Below are positions 18,024-26,968 of a stretch of 64,000 bases of DNA, one piece after another. The translations under genes and the position numbers were made by a program. The notes beneath the pieces were generated by a model. It ran no database searches and was not told the origin of the DNA. It saw nothing but the letters and a program-made list of their open reading frames with translations. The first letter of the stretch is position 1; each line of letters begins with the position of its first letter. The DNA comes from an uncultured Pelagibacteraceae bacterium (GTDB lineage Bacteria; Pseudomonadota; Alphaproteobacteria; Pelagibacterales; Pelagibacteraceae): assembly GCA_902595125.1 (NCBI GenBank), contig CACJOY010000001.1, positions 336,560-400,559 on the forward strand. Direction: 5' to 3'.

Positions 18024-18543
18024 TATTAGTTAAGAATGATTCTGGGTGAAATTGAAATCCATAAATTTTATCCTTATTATTTTCAAAAGCCATTGCTACT
18101 TTTGATTTCAAACATCTCATTGTTATCTCAAAATCTTTGATTTTAAAAGGTTCTTTTAATTTTAAGGAATGATATCGACCAACTTTGAAAATTTGATTTT
18201 TTTTAAATAATGAATTTTTACTGTAAACCTTAATGCTCGATTGATAACCATGGTAAATTTTATTTTGTTCAATAATTTTTGCACCTTCACAAAATAAAAT
18301 CTGTTGAAATCCTAAACAAATTCCAATTATTTTTTTTTTACCTTTATATTGATTATAGATCTTTGATGTAAATGGATAATTCTTAGGATTTCCTGGACCA
18401 GGTGAAAAAACAATCACTTTTGCTTTGCTAAGTTTTATCTTATCAACATTGTTATAATTATCACACTCGACATCATCAAATAATGAAAGTTGATGAACAA
18501 CATTATGTGTAAAAGAGTCTTTATGGTCTATAACGTAAATCAT
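17986..18543 (-). CDS. pabA: Aminodeoxychorismate synthase glutamine amidotransferase
   Basis: A 185-aa class I glutamine amidotransferase. The nucleophile elbow is GICLGFQQ with C76; the other triad residues are H166 and E168 in FQFHPES. The oxyanion motif SPGPGNP is at 47-53. It provides ammonia to the chorismate-binding partner encoded immediately upstream (overlap 4 nt). The family also serves anthranilate synthase (TrpG). The adjoining class IV aminotransferase gene and lack of trp genes here favour PabA, though one subunit may serve both enzymes. Confidence 0.88.
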   Translation of the reverse strand: MIYVIDHKDSFTHNVVHQLSLFDDVECDNYNNVDKIKLSKAKVIVFSPGPGNPKNYPFTSKIYNQYKGKKKIIGICLGFQQILFCEGAKIIEQNKIYHGYQSSIKVYSKNSLFKKNQIFKVGRYHSLKLKEPFKIKDFEITMRCLKSKVAMAFENNKDKIYGFQFHPESFLTNNGNFLIKKILSS

Positions 18544-19700
18544 TTAAAGAGATCAATTAATGCTTTTGCTTTAATAAAATTTTCTCCGAATTCATGTTTT
18601 GCATTACTATCAACAACAACACCTGATGCTACAGAAATTTCAGAAATATTTTTATAATTTAATATAGATCTAATAATTATGTTGAACTTCATATCACCAT
18701 TAAACTTAAGATATCCAAAGCTTCCAGTATAAATATTTCTATTTTCTTTTTCTTGATTGTTAAGAAGATTGAGGGTGCTAATTTTAGGGCAACCTATTAC
18801 TGATCCACCAGGCATCATCGCTTTAATTATATCAATATTATTCACATTATTTTTAATTATACCTTTAATTAAACTAACATAATGAAAAAGATCTTTATAT
18901 TCTTCGACAACCTTTTGCTTAGATAATTTAACAGTACCAACTTTACATATCCTCGACATGTCACTTCTTTCCATATCTACAATCATATTGTGCTCTTTAG
19001 TTTCTTTAAGATTATTTCTAAAATAACTCAAAGCTTTGACCTTATTCATCTTTTTATTTTTTTTTACTGTACCAGCTATAGGTTTTGTGGTGATTAAAGA
19101 ACCTTTTTTTGTAATCAAGTTTTCAGGAGAGCAGCTTATTATTGAATAATCTTTATCTCTAATCATAAAAGCTTCAGGAGCTAAATTTGTTCTTGAAAGT
19201 CTGCAAAAAAAATCTAATGGATCTATTTTTGATTCTAATTTATATTTGGTGCAAATTTTAATTTGATATGTTTCACCACTTTTAATTTTTTTTTTAAATC
19301 TATCAAAAATTTTAGTGTAAGATTTTTTATTAATATTAATCTTAAGTTTTTTTTTAAGTTTAACTTTATCAGCCTTATAATTAATTAGATTATTGGTATA
19401 ACTAATTTTTTTTTCAGGCTTATAAAATATCCCTTTTGGAAAATTGACACTCTTTTGCTTTGGAATTTTAATTCCAATAAGATTATTCAATATTTCATAA
19501 CCAAAAAAACCTATAAATAAATCTGTTTCTTTAAATTTTTTGCCTACTTTTTTTTTATTTAAAAAACTATAGACATTTTTATTGTTTAAAATAATCTTTT
19601 TTGAAAAATCGGTATATAAATCAAATCCATTTATTGATTTATAAATGGCATATGGTTTTCCAGATATATGAATCTCTTTTAGTTGATCTTGTTTGCTCAA
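18540..19700 (-). CDS. pabB: Aminodeoxychorismate synthase component I
   Basis: A 386-aa chorismate-binding enzyme. The C-terminal catalytic domain has SGETYQIKICTKYKLES at about 138, LTTKPIAGTVKK, EHNMIVDMERSDMSRIC, and the ending GGSVIGCPK...GSFGYLKFNGDMKFNIIIRS. The PIAGT motif with a lysine four residues on, as here (PIAGTVKK), is usual for PabB, whereas anthranilate synthases have PLAGTRRR. It aminates chorismate using ammonia from PabA. The N-terminus is short compared with the E. coli enzyme (453 aa). It is the first pab gene and starts 1 nt after the end of the MFS gene. Confidence 0.88.
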   Translation of the reverse strand: MSKQDQLKEIHISGKPYAIYKSINGFDLYTDFSKKIILNNKNVYSFLNKKKVGKKFKETDLFIGFFGYEILNNLIGIKIPKQKSVNFPKGIFYKPEKKISYTNNLINYKADKVKLKKKLKININKKSYTKIFDRFKKKIKSGETYQIKICTKYKLESKIDPLDFFCRLSRTNLAPEAFMIRDKDYSIISCSPENLITKKGSLITTKPIAGTVKKNKKMNKVKALSYFRNNLKETKEHNMIVDMERSDMSRICKVGTVKLSKQKVVEEYKDLFHYVSLIKGIIKNNVNNIDIIKAMMPGGSVIGCPKISTLNLLNNQEKENRNIYTGSFGYLKFNGDMKFNIIIRSILNYKNISEISVASGVVVDSNAKHEFGENFIKAKALIDLFK

Positions 19701-19701
19701 T

Positions 19702-20922
19702 TTATTCTGTTTTTAGTCTCATTACTGGTTGTTCTTTTATTGGTAAATGAATTATTGCTGCAAAGACAGATAAAGCAATTGCTAAATACCACGCGTAATC
19801 ATATGACCCATAAAGATCGTGGAATAAACCTCCAAGATATGCTCCAAAAAATGATCCAATTTGGTGACTTAAAAATACGATTCCATATAAAAGACCTAAG
19901 TATTTTGTACCAAACATATGTGCAACTATTCCGCTGGTTGCAGGCACTGTAGACAGCCATAAGAAACCAAAACTTGCTCCAAAAATAAATGAATTAATAT
20001 TGCTAGCTGGTAAAAATATGAAAAAGATAATTGATAAGCCTCTTAAACTATAAATAGCACTTAATATTATTTTCTTACTCATTTTAGTTGAGAGATATCC
20101 GCTAGTGAGAGAACCAAAAATATTAAATAATCCAATTAAAGATAAAATTGCTGCTGCTGTCCAGCTTTCTAAACCCCTATCAATCACGTAAGTAGGAACA
20201 TGAGTTCCAACTAAAGTAATATGAAAACCGCAAACAAAAAATCCTGATACCAAAAGTAAGTAGCTTTTAGTTCCAAAAGCTTCTTTTAAAGCATCTAATG
20301 TTCCTTGATTATTTGGTTTTTCAATACTTTGTTCTGATGATGGAGATCTTACAAAAAATGAAATTACCAAACCAATAAATAATGCAATTAAAAATGCAAA
20401 CAAAGTATTTTCCCAGCCATTCTGGGTTAATGACAATTCGGTTAATAAAGGAGATAAAAAATATCCAAAAGAACCAACAGCTGTAACGATACTCATTGCA
20501 ATAGTTCTGTTTGATAAAGGAAAGTGTTTTCCAACAATTGACATAGGTATACTTATTGCTGTACCCCCTAGACCAATTCCTATCAAAATTCCCATATCAA
20601 TTTGAAAAAATATCCCAGTATTTGGACCAGCATATAAAAAATAAACTCCTGCTATAAAAAATAAGAATGCTAATGATATAGCTTTATGACCGCCATATTT
20701 ATCAGCTATTGCTCCAAAAATAGGCCCCGTCAATCCCCACATCAACATTTGAAGTCCAATGGATAAACCAGATTGAGTTAAAGATATTCCAAGATCATCT
20801 TTAAAATCCATAAAAAACATTCCAAAAGTCTGTCTTACACCTAGAGAAATTAAAACAACAAGACTGGCAGCAAATAAAGTCACTAAGGCAGTTTTATTTC
20901 TAATGAATTTCTCTGATGTCAT
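19702..20922 (-). CDS. Major facilitator superfamily transporter
   Basis: A 406-aa transporter with twelve hydrophobic segments in two halves. The inter-helix 2-3 motif GAIADKYGGHKAI at about 69 and the related TSGYLSTKMSKK after helix 8 are typical MFS loops. The overall pattern (GVRQTFGMFFMDFKDDLGISLTQSGLSIGLQ) resembles monocarboxylate or oxalate/formate-antiporter-type MFS proteins. The substrate cannot be told. It lies between a cystathionine lyase-like gene (5 nt upstream) and pabB, all on the minus strand. Confidence 0.9.
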   Translation of the reverse strand: MTSEKFIRNKTALVTLFAASLVVLISLGVRQTFGMFFMDFKDDLGISLTQSGLSIGLQMLMWGLTGPIFGAIADKYGGHKAISLAFLFFIAGVYFLYAGPNTGIFFQIDMGILIGIGLGGTAISIPMSIVGKHFPLSNRTIAMSIVTAVGSFGYFLSPLLTELSLTQNGWENTLFAFLIALFIGLVISFFVRSPSSEQSIEKPNNQGTLDALKEAFGTKSYLLLVSGFFVCGFHITLVGTHVPTYVIDRGLESWTAAAILSLIGLFNIFGSLTSGYLSTKMSKKIILSAIYSLRGLSIIFFIFLPASNINSFIFGASFGFLWLSTVPATSGIVAHMFGTKYLGLLYGIVFLSHQIGSFFGAYLGGLFHDLYGSYDYAWYLAIALSVFAAIIHLPIKEQPVMRLKTE

Positions 20923-20927
20923 TAAAA

Positions 20928-22103
20928 TTATTTTAAATATTTGAAGGCTTGTTTAATATCAGCAATAAGGTCACTGGGATCTTCTAGACCTATGTGTAAT
21001 CTCACCAGTCTTTCATCTTTATCTAAATTTAAAAATTTTCTATTTCCCCTCTCTGATTTACCTTGATGCAAAGCTAAACTCTCAAAACCACCCCAACTAT
21101 AACCATATCCAAATAATTTTAAAGAATTAACAAATTTAATAACTGATTTTTTATTTTTGGCTTTGATTTTTAAACCCATTAAACCAGATGCTCCTGAATA
21201 ATATTTTTTCCACATTTTGTAATTAAAAGAACCTTTCTTATATGGGTACAAAAGTTTTACTTTTTTATTTTTTGATAAAAAAGCAGCTACTTTTTTCGCG
21301 TTCTCCTGATGTTTATCTAATCTTACATCTAAAGTTCTCAAGCCTCTAGTAATTAAATATGCATCGTCTGGTCCTAATCTTAAACCAGTAATCTTTTGAG
21401 CTTTTTCTACTTGTTTAAATACTTTTTTATTAACAGCTAAACTTCCTCCCATAACATCAGAATGACCAGAATAATATTTAGTGGCTGATACAATAGCCAT
21501 ATCAAATCCTAATTTTATAGGTTTAAAAAAGTATGGTGTTGCCCAAGTATTATCAATGGCGGTAAGTATTTTATTTTTTTTTGCAATACTAATAATTTTA
21601 GATAGATCTTGAAATTCAAAAGTGTTACTTCCTGGGTTTTCAACAAAAATAAGTTTTGTTTTTTTTGTTATATTCTTTTTAATAGAATTTAGGTCATGGG
21701 GATTATAGAAAGTAGTTCTCACACCAAATTCAGTAAGATAATCTTGTGTTAACATTCTAGTTGGATTGTAAACTGGATCAGCTGTTAATATCTCATCTCC
21801 TGGTCTTACAACACTGAATATTGCCAAAAAAACTGCACCAAAACCTGTGGGTGTTAAAAGTACATGATAAGATTCTTCTAGTCTCGTTAGTATTTTTGAG
21901 AGAATATGAGTAGTTGATGTGCCTTGTCGACCATAATCAAAATGACCACCCAATGGATCTCTTTTATTTTTAGCTTGGGTTCTTCTAATATCATTCATAG
22001 ATTTGAAGATAATCGTAGAAGCTCTAACAACAGGAGGATTTACTGAATGATTATGAAAATCTTTTGCTGTATGTTTTAAAAAGGTTTTAAAAGATTTTGA
22101 CAT
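20928..22103 (-). CDS. metC: Cystathionine beta-lyase-type PLP enzyme
   Basis: A 391-aa Cys/Met-metabolism PLP enzyme. The PLP lysine lies in SATKYYSGHSDVMGG, preceded by IDNTWATPYFFKP and GSNTFE. FDYGRQGTSTTH and GYGYSWGGFESL are closer to cystathionine beta-lyase (MetC) than to gamma-synthase. I set the start at the ATG at 22101-22103 because the only longer option is a TTG nine codons upstream. Products would be homocysteine, pyruvate and ammonia, though related enzymes act as methionine gamma-lyases or sulfhydrylases. It probably heads the operon that continues into MFS and pab genes. Confidence 0.85.
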   Translation of the reverse strand: MSKSFKTFLKHTAKDFHNHSVNPPVVRASTIIFKSMNDIRRTQAKNKRDPLGGHFDYGRQGTSTTHILSKILTRLEESYHVLLTPTGFGAVFLAIFSVVRPGDEILTADPVYNPTRMLTQDYLTEFGVRTTFYNPHDLNSIKKNITKKTKLIFVENPGSNTFEFQDLSKIISIAKKNKILTAIDNTWATPYFFKPIKLGFDMAIVSATKYYSGHSDVMGGSLAVNKKVFKQVEKAQKITGLRLGPDDAYLITRGLRTLDVRLDKHQENAKKVAAFLSKNKKVKLLYPYKKGSFNYKMWKKYYSGASGLMGLKIKAKNKKSVIKFVNSLKLFGYGYSWGGFESLALHQGKSERGNRKFLNLDKDERLVRLHIGLEDPSDLIADIKQAFKYLK

Positions 22104-22178
22104 AAAAAAATTGATAACTTTAAAAGACAATGCTATATCCGGGACATAATTTCAATTAAATTATAACCAAAGGATACA

Positions 22179-22262
22179 ATGGGTTACCCGAAAAAACATA
22201 GAGGCCGTAGGAAAATGGGCTCAAAAAAAAGAAGAGCGAGAAAAAAAAATAAAAAAAAATAA
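22179..22262 (+). CDS. 27-aa highly basic peptide
   Basis: A very short frame beginning MGYPKKHRGRRKMGSKKRR and ending in an Asn/Lys tail. Of its 27 residues, 18 are Lys, Arg or His and none is acidic. A good Shine-Dalgarno run AAAGGA (22168-22173) sits 5 nt before the ATG, stronger than most in this window, which supports real translation. The arrangement (RRKM-x-KK-RR) resembles the short basic ribosomal proteins of the bS22/mS38 kind. That is a resemblance only, and binding to RNA or DNA is inferred from charge. The next gene starts 9 nt downstream on the same strand. Confidence 0.6.
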   Translation: MGYPKKHRGRRKMGSKKRRARKKNKKK

Positions 22263-22271
22263 CTTAAATAG

Positions 22272-23021
22272 ATGAAAGAGATAGAACAAGCTAAGTCCAT
22301 ATCGGTATGGATTTTTATAGTTCCATTTGTTGCTTTGAATCTTTGTTTATTTATTGTTACACAATTTCATGGGCCAGATCTATCACTAGAAATTAATAAA
22401 TCTTATGAGCTTGAGTGGTGGAAAATAAGATTTTTGATGCCAAAACAAGAAGATGTTCTTTTAAGCACTTTTCCTTACATTGACGGCGGAGCATCAATTA
22501 GTAGAACGGCTAGAGTTTACCCAACATATTACATTTTTAAACCTGCAATGTTTTTAACCTCATATCTTTTAATTAAATATTGGATGTACAACAAAAAAAT
22601 AATATTAAATTATGATGCTGAAAGTAAATATGTTAAAAAAATTTTATTTTTTGGAATTGGTTCAGCTATCCTTTTAACAATACACTCAATTTTTTTAGGA
22701 ATTAAATTTGATTATGATTTATACAAATTATTTAGAAGAGTTGTAATGTTGTTATTTATAATATTTGAAATTATTGCTCAGGCTTATTTAGTATTATCCT
22801 TGTATAAAATAAAGGGTAAATTAAACAATTTAATCAATTTAAAAATTTTAAAAACTAAGAGATTTTTAGTTACGACTTTAATTATTGTAGCGTTAATTGC
22901 TATTCCAATATTAACACAATCTGGTTTCAAACATTTTAAACATGCACTCGAATGGAATTATTTTCTTGGTGTAATAAGTTTTTACCTACTTACTTTTTTT
23001 ATGTGGAAAAAAACTAATTAA
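22272..23021 (+). CDS. Unknown six-helix membrane protein
   Basis: A 249-aa membrane protein with hydrophobic segments near residues 11-28, 95-110, 127-145, 158-180, 201-216 and 231-246. Between the first and second helix lies a 60-residue loop, WWKIRFLMPKQEDVLLSTF..., probably periplasmic. I recognise no motif. It follows the basic 27-aa peptide by 9 nt. Its stop overlaps by 8 nt the end of the VTC gene of cassette 2, which converges on it. A Frag1/DRAM-like fold is possible from the helix pattern but cannot be supported by residues. Confidence 0.75.
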   Translation: MKEIEQAKSISVWIFIVPFVALNLCLFIVTQFHGPDLSLEINKSYELEWWKIRFLMPKQEDVLLSTFPYIDGGASISRTARVYPTYYIFKPAMFLTSYLLIKYWMYNKKIILNYDAESKYVKKILFFGIGSAILLTIHSIFLGIKFDYDLYKLFRRVVMLLFIIFEIIAQAYLVLSLYKIKGKLNNLINLKILKTKRFLVTTLIIVALIAIPILTQSGFKHFKHALEWNYFLGVISFYLLTFFMWKKTN

Positions 23022-23670
23022 CAAAACCTGAATTGTTTAATTCAAAAAAAGATTTTACATATTTTGAATATTTAACAGCTCTTAACCCAGAACCAAATCT
23101 TTTAAAAAAAAATCTAAAATAATTTTCGTGTTCAGGTAAATATTTAAATTCTAGTATTGTTTCAGGTAATTTGATAATTTTATTGAAACTTGAATGAGGG
23201 CTAGTATTCAAATTTTTATCGATTGTAGCTCTAATTTTTTTGTCATTAGACAACCAATAGCCTCTGTTGTAATTTGTCTTTAAGACAATTTGTAAATTAT
23301 AATCTTTAGAATTTAAATCCTTATCGGATAAAAAAAAATCATTTAAATTTTCACTAAATTTTTCTTTACTAAATGAAAAATTAATTTTTTTAACTTTTTT
23401 AAAAACTAAAAAGTTTTTTTTACTTTTTTCCTCAAAAAAAATATTTTTGTAATCATTGTTATACCATCTTATTCTATATTTTTTCCTAAAACCGATGCCA
23501 TCAATATTTGCTCTTAGAAAATCATAATTCAGTGTATCAAAATACACTGAGCTCACCTCTCGATTTTCATAGGCTTTCTTAAAAGAGTTAAATTTTAAAA
23601 ACTTTTCAAAAAATTCATAATTATTTGTGCCAACAATAAATTTTCTTTCTACACGTGAATCTGTTTTCAT
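23014..23670 (-). CDS. VTC-domain protein (polyphosphate-polymerase fold), copy 2
   Basis: A 218-aa VTC-domain protein parallel to the copy at 366-959. Corresponding features are E8-R9-K10 at the start, VYFD at 42-45, RKKYRIRWY (R66, R68), FFEEK (E81, K82), R136, a TIDKNL acidic site (D151), LEFK (E174, K176) and the closing YSKY (K203). The whole series of tunnel residues of the family is present, so the fold and a polymerase or phosphotransfer function look intact. It is the last gene of its cassette, 4 nt after the CotH-like gene. Sequence identity to copy 1 looks low outside these motifs, so the duplication is old or the two were acquired separately. Confidence 0.85.
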   Translation of the reverse strand: MKTDSRVERKFIVGTNNYEFFEKFLKFNSFKKAYENREVSSVYFDTLNYDFLRANIDGIGFRKKYRIRWYNNDYKNIFFEEKSKKNFLVFKKVKKINFSFSKEKFSENLNDFFLSDKDLNSKDYNLQIVLKTNYNRGYWLSNDKKIRATIDKNLNTSPHSSFNKIIKLPETILEFKYLPEHENYFRFFFKRFGSGLRAVKYSKYVKSFFELNNSGFVN

Positions 23671-23674
23671 AGAA

Positions 23675-26203
23675 TTAATAAAAAAGGTTATAAATAAAAT
23701 TATTATTAACTTTATTAAAATTTAAGATTTTTTCAGAGAAAAATTCATTCTTTTTGCCTATAAGAGCCTTCAAAGAACTAGAGTTGTTTGTTTTATTCAA
23801 AACTAATTTTGCATTGCCAAATTCATTTTTTTTTTTAAAAACAGAAACATCAAAATCATTATTTGTTAAATTACTTTCTTCAATTAATAAATCTGATCCA
23901 TCTTTTACTGCTATGGCTAAATAATTTTTTTTTAGATTTACCAAGTCAATTTTACCTTTAGACTCTTCGCCAAAACTAATACCTTTATCGCTAATATTTG
24001 TTGCCTCTAAGTATTTTCCTACAACTCTTCCACCAGATATATCAAAGCAATCATTATTTACATTTTTACAATAAATTTTTTCAAAATTTATCTTTCCAAA
24101 ATCAACATCAATCGCATCAGAAAATGTTTCAGAAACTATTAAATTATCGATATGAGATATTGATGATATAATATTAATTGCATCCTCACTAAGTGAGTTT
24201 TTTATTGATAAATTAGATATTTCTAAATTTGACTCTATTACATTTATTCCACCATGAAGAATTTGGTCACTAAGATTTGGACTAGTGAGATTTTTCAACT
24301 CTGTAAATTTGATTTTATAATTATTATTCCTTAAAATTATAGATCCAAACCTATTCCCGTTAACTATAATTGGATTCTCTCTATTTCCATTAAAATTGAT
24401 CGAGCCTTCTGATATGAATATAGCTTTTTTTTCAAAAAATATTTTTATTCCACTTTTAATTACTAATTCCTTATTTTTTGGAAAATAAACATTTTTAGTA
24501 ATATTTAGATCTTGATTTAAAAAATATTTATTATCTTTGAATATGAGGTCATTCCCTTTTGTAAGATTAAAAAAATTATCTTCTTCATAGTTAGAATTTA
24601 GATATGCGATATCAGAAATATTCAATTTTTCTCCATTAATTAAATAATTACATTTTTCATCAAATTCTAATATGCTGTCTGAATAAATGTACTTAATTTC
24701 TGAATTATTATTACATTTAATATTAATTTTTTTTAATTTAGATTTATTTTTTGAATAAAATTTTATTTTATTTTTATCTAATGAAATTTTAAAATCTTCA
24801 ATATTATTTAAATTTTTAATTCTTTTTTGAATGTATTTTTTTCTTTTATCTAGATAATCCTGATCATAAATAAAATAACCCAGTCCCTTATAAAGACCTC
24901 TATCTTTATTAGATTTTTCTGAAAAAAATTGTGAGTTATAAAAATTTATTTTATTACTATATTTTTTATTAAATTTTTCTAAGAAAGTATCAGAAGATAT
25001 TTGTTTTAATTCTTTAAGATATAAATTTATGAAATTGTGATTTAAATTTCCCTGTCTATCTTGAAGAAATTTTAGGTACCATTTACGATCATAACAAATA
25101 TGGTTACAATTATTATTTTTTGAATTTAAAAAATCTAAAATTATAAAATTATTTGCAGGATTAAGTTCGTAATAATGTCCGTCAAAACCTATTGGTTCAA
25201 ATTTTCCAGAAGTTGTATTGTAGTATAATTTCACACTTTTTGTTAAAGATCCATGTAATGCATTAGAAAAATCAACTATTGCAAAAAATTTTGCCCACTT
25301 TTTCATATCAAAATATTTTTCCAATTCTTCATTGTTAGATTTTATTAGGTTTAGTTTTGCGAATGCTTCTTTAGTTAAGTCTGGATAATTGCTTGTCCAA
25401 TAGTTTTTTGAGTAAAGATCATAAATAACATTGGGATATTCAATGCCTTCATTTTCCTCTATACCAAATATTGGTCCATTCCTTTTTTTATTTCTTTCAA
25501 TCAATTCTTTTGAAAATCCCTCTTCAACTGCAAAAATTCCTTGGTCAGTGTCATTTAGGCTCAAATTGATGAAAAAATATTTTAAAGAAATTAAATTATT
25601 AGTTTCTAATAATTTATGAAAAATAAACTCATAAATATAATTCCTTGCCACAGGTTTTTGCACAGAAAACTCTTCCATGCCCCATAATCTTTTTTCACCT
25701 TTTAAATCAATCTTATAAGAAGTCTGATTCTTATTTGCCCAATGAATACTTCTGTCACCTTTTAGTCTCATCTTTATTCTAAAATTTTCATCATCTTTGG
25801 TTATTTGAGCATCAGCAAACTTTGTAAATTTAAAAAATTTATCCTTTAATTTACTTTTTCTTTCTAACTCAAGTGTATATAAATTTTCTTGGTTTATTGA
25901 AATTTTAACATTTTCTAAATCATTTTTTATTAGCAAATACTTCAATGATTTTATTTTGATAAAAAAGTAGTCATCAATTTCGAAAATACTAAATCCTGTG
26001 TATTTATTAAAAATAATTCTATCCACTTTTTTTATAAATTCTTTTGGTGGAAAACTTTCTTTCATTCCACTTGTAGAATAGTAAATAGAGATTATCAGAA
26101 ACATTGAAAAAAATAAGATACCAATAGAATAAATAAATTTTGAAAAAATTTTATTAAATATTCCTAAATATTTAATTGGGGTATTTTTCTTTTTAATAAT
26201 CAC
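23675..26203 (-). CDS. CotH-kinase-like protein with C-terminal beta-helix, copy 2
   Basis: An 842-aa protein with one N-terminal transmembrane segment (24-42). The CotH N-lobe is clear: MRLKGDRSIHWANKNQTSYKI at 145-165, GEKRLWGMEEFSVQ, and GIFAVEEGFSKELIE. The expected catalytic region reads H318-G-S-L-T-K-S-V-K-L-Y-Y-N, and PIGFDGHYYE has D341 and H343. The usual CotH Asp after the His and the second Asp of the D-x-D motif are therefore not evident, unlike in copy 1. The C-terminal 250 residues repeat short strands with NDCFDISGG and IAVKDGSD, aligning with NDCLDFSYG and IASKDSA of copy 1. The cytoplasmic part is small and most of the protein should be periplasmic. Confidence 0.78.
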   Translation of the reverse strand: MIIKKKNTPIKYLGIFNKIFSKFIYSIGILFFSMFLIISIYYSTSGMKESFPPKEFIKKVDRIIFNKYTGFSIFEIDDYFFIKIKSLKYLLIKNDLENVKISINQENLYTLELERKSKLKDKFFKFTKFADAQITKDDENFRIKMRLKGDRSIHWANKNQTSYKIDLKGEKRLWGMEEFSVQKPVARNYIYEFIFHKLLETNNLISLKYFFINLSLNDTDQGIFAVEEGFSKELIERNKKRNGPIFGIEENEGIEYPNVIYDLYSKNYWTSNYPDLTKEAFAKLNLIKSNNEELEKYFDMKKWAKFFAIVDFSNALHGSLTKSVKLYYNTTSGKFEPIGFDGHYYELNPANNFIILDFLNSKNNNCNHICYDRKWYLKFLQDRQGNLNHNFINLYLKELKQISSDTFLEKFNKKYSNKINFYNSQFFSEKSNKDRGLYKGLGYFIYDQDYLDKRKKYIQKRIKNLNNIEDFKISLDKNKIKFYSKNKSKLKKINIKCNNNSEIKYIYSDSILEFDEKCNYLINGEKLNISDIAYLNSNYEEDNFFNLTKGNDLIFKDNKYFLNQDLNITKNVYFPKNKELVIKSGIKIFFEKKAIFISEGSINFNGNRENPIIVNGNRFGSIILRNNNYKIKFTELKNLTSPNLSDQILHGGINVIESNLEISNLSIKNSLSEDAINIISSISHIDNLIVSETFSDAIDVDFGKINFEKIYCKNVNNDCFDISGGRVVGKYLEATNISDKGISFGEESKGKIDLVNLKKNYLAIAVKDGSDLLIEESNLTNNDFDVSVFKKKNEFGNAKLVLNKTNNSSSLKALIGKKNEFFSEKILNFNKVNNNFIYNLFY

Positions 26204-26214
26204 TTTAAATAATA

Positions 26215-26928
26215 CTACTCGTGAGCATTCGACTTAGAGTAAATGGATATATTTACATTTTTGTCGCTCAAAAGTTTTATCTCTTCTAAAAATTCATCTA
26301 ATTTTTCATGATTTAGATTATACCAAAAAATATAACTACTTGTTTTATCTTCAATATTTGCAGATTTAAGTTTAAGGAATTCTACTTTATTTTCTATTTT
26401 TAAAATAATATCTTTGATATCTTTTTTATCATTATCAAAAATATTAATATTTAAAATGTTTGAGTCTAAACTAAATTGTTTATTTTTTTTAAATTTGTTT
26501 TCAAAAATATATCTTGCAAAAAGAAAAATCAATATCACTAAAGTTGCAAAAATAGATAATAAAAATTGATTGGCTCCATTTGATAACCCTATAGAAATTA
26601 CAAAAAATAAATAAACTAATTCCTCTGGTTCTTTAATTGCTGCTCTAAATCTTACTATTGATAATGCTCCAACCAAACCAAGAGATAATGCCAATGAAAA
26701 TTTAATAACTGTAATTACTAAAGTAGTTATTAATGCAAGTGGAATAAAAGTATCTGAAAAGTATGACTTATCATTTAATGATTTACCAACTTTCACATAG
26801 GTTATTTTTACTAAAAAAGATAAAATCAAAGATAGTAATATTGCATAAAAAAAGTTTAGTAAATCTATCTCAATATTTGAATTGAAAAAAAAATTTTGTA
26901 ACTCTTTTTTATTCATTAAGTCGTTCAT
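26215..26928 (-). CDS. DUF4956 membrane protein, copy 2
   Basis: A 237-aa membrane protein with segments near residues 24-42, 61-78, 80-92, 103-117 and 119-137. The family signature ALSLGLVGALSIVRFRAAIKEP lies at 80-101. A soluble C-terminal domain of about 95 residues follows. It heads the second DUF4956-CotH-VTC cassette, 11 nt before the CotH-like gene and 40 nt after the mnmA stop. The gene order and spacing match cassette 1 (11 nt there too), supporting a conserved functional unit. Role unknown; coupling of VTC and CotH activities across the membrane is inferred. Confidence 0.85.
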   Translation of the reverse strand: MNDLMNKKELQNFFFNSNIEIDLLNFFYAILLSLILSFLVKITYVKVGKSLNDKSYFSDTFIPLALITTLVITVIKFSLALSLGLVGALSIVRFRAAIKEPEELVYLFFVISIGLSNGANQFLLSIFATLVILIFLFARYIFENKFKKNKQFSLDSNILNINIFDNDKKDIKDIILKIENKVEFLKLKSANIEDKTSSYIFWYNLNHEKLDEFLEEIKLLSDKNVNISIYSKSNAHE

Positions 26929-26968
26929 AAGCTAATTAATACCAAATTGGTTAATTGTGTAAAGAAAT

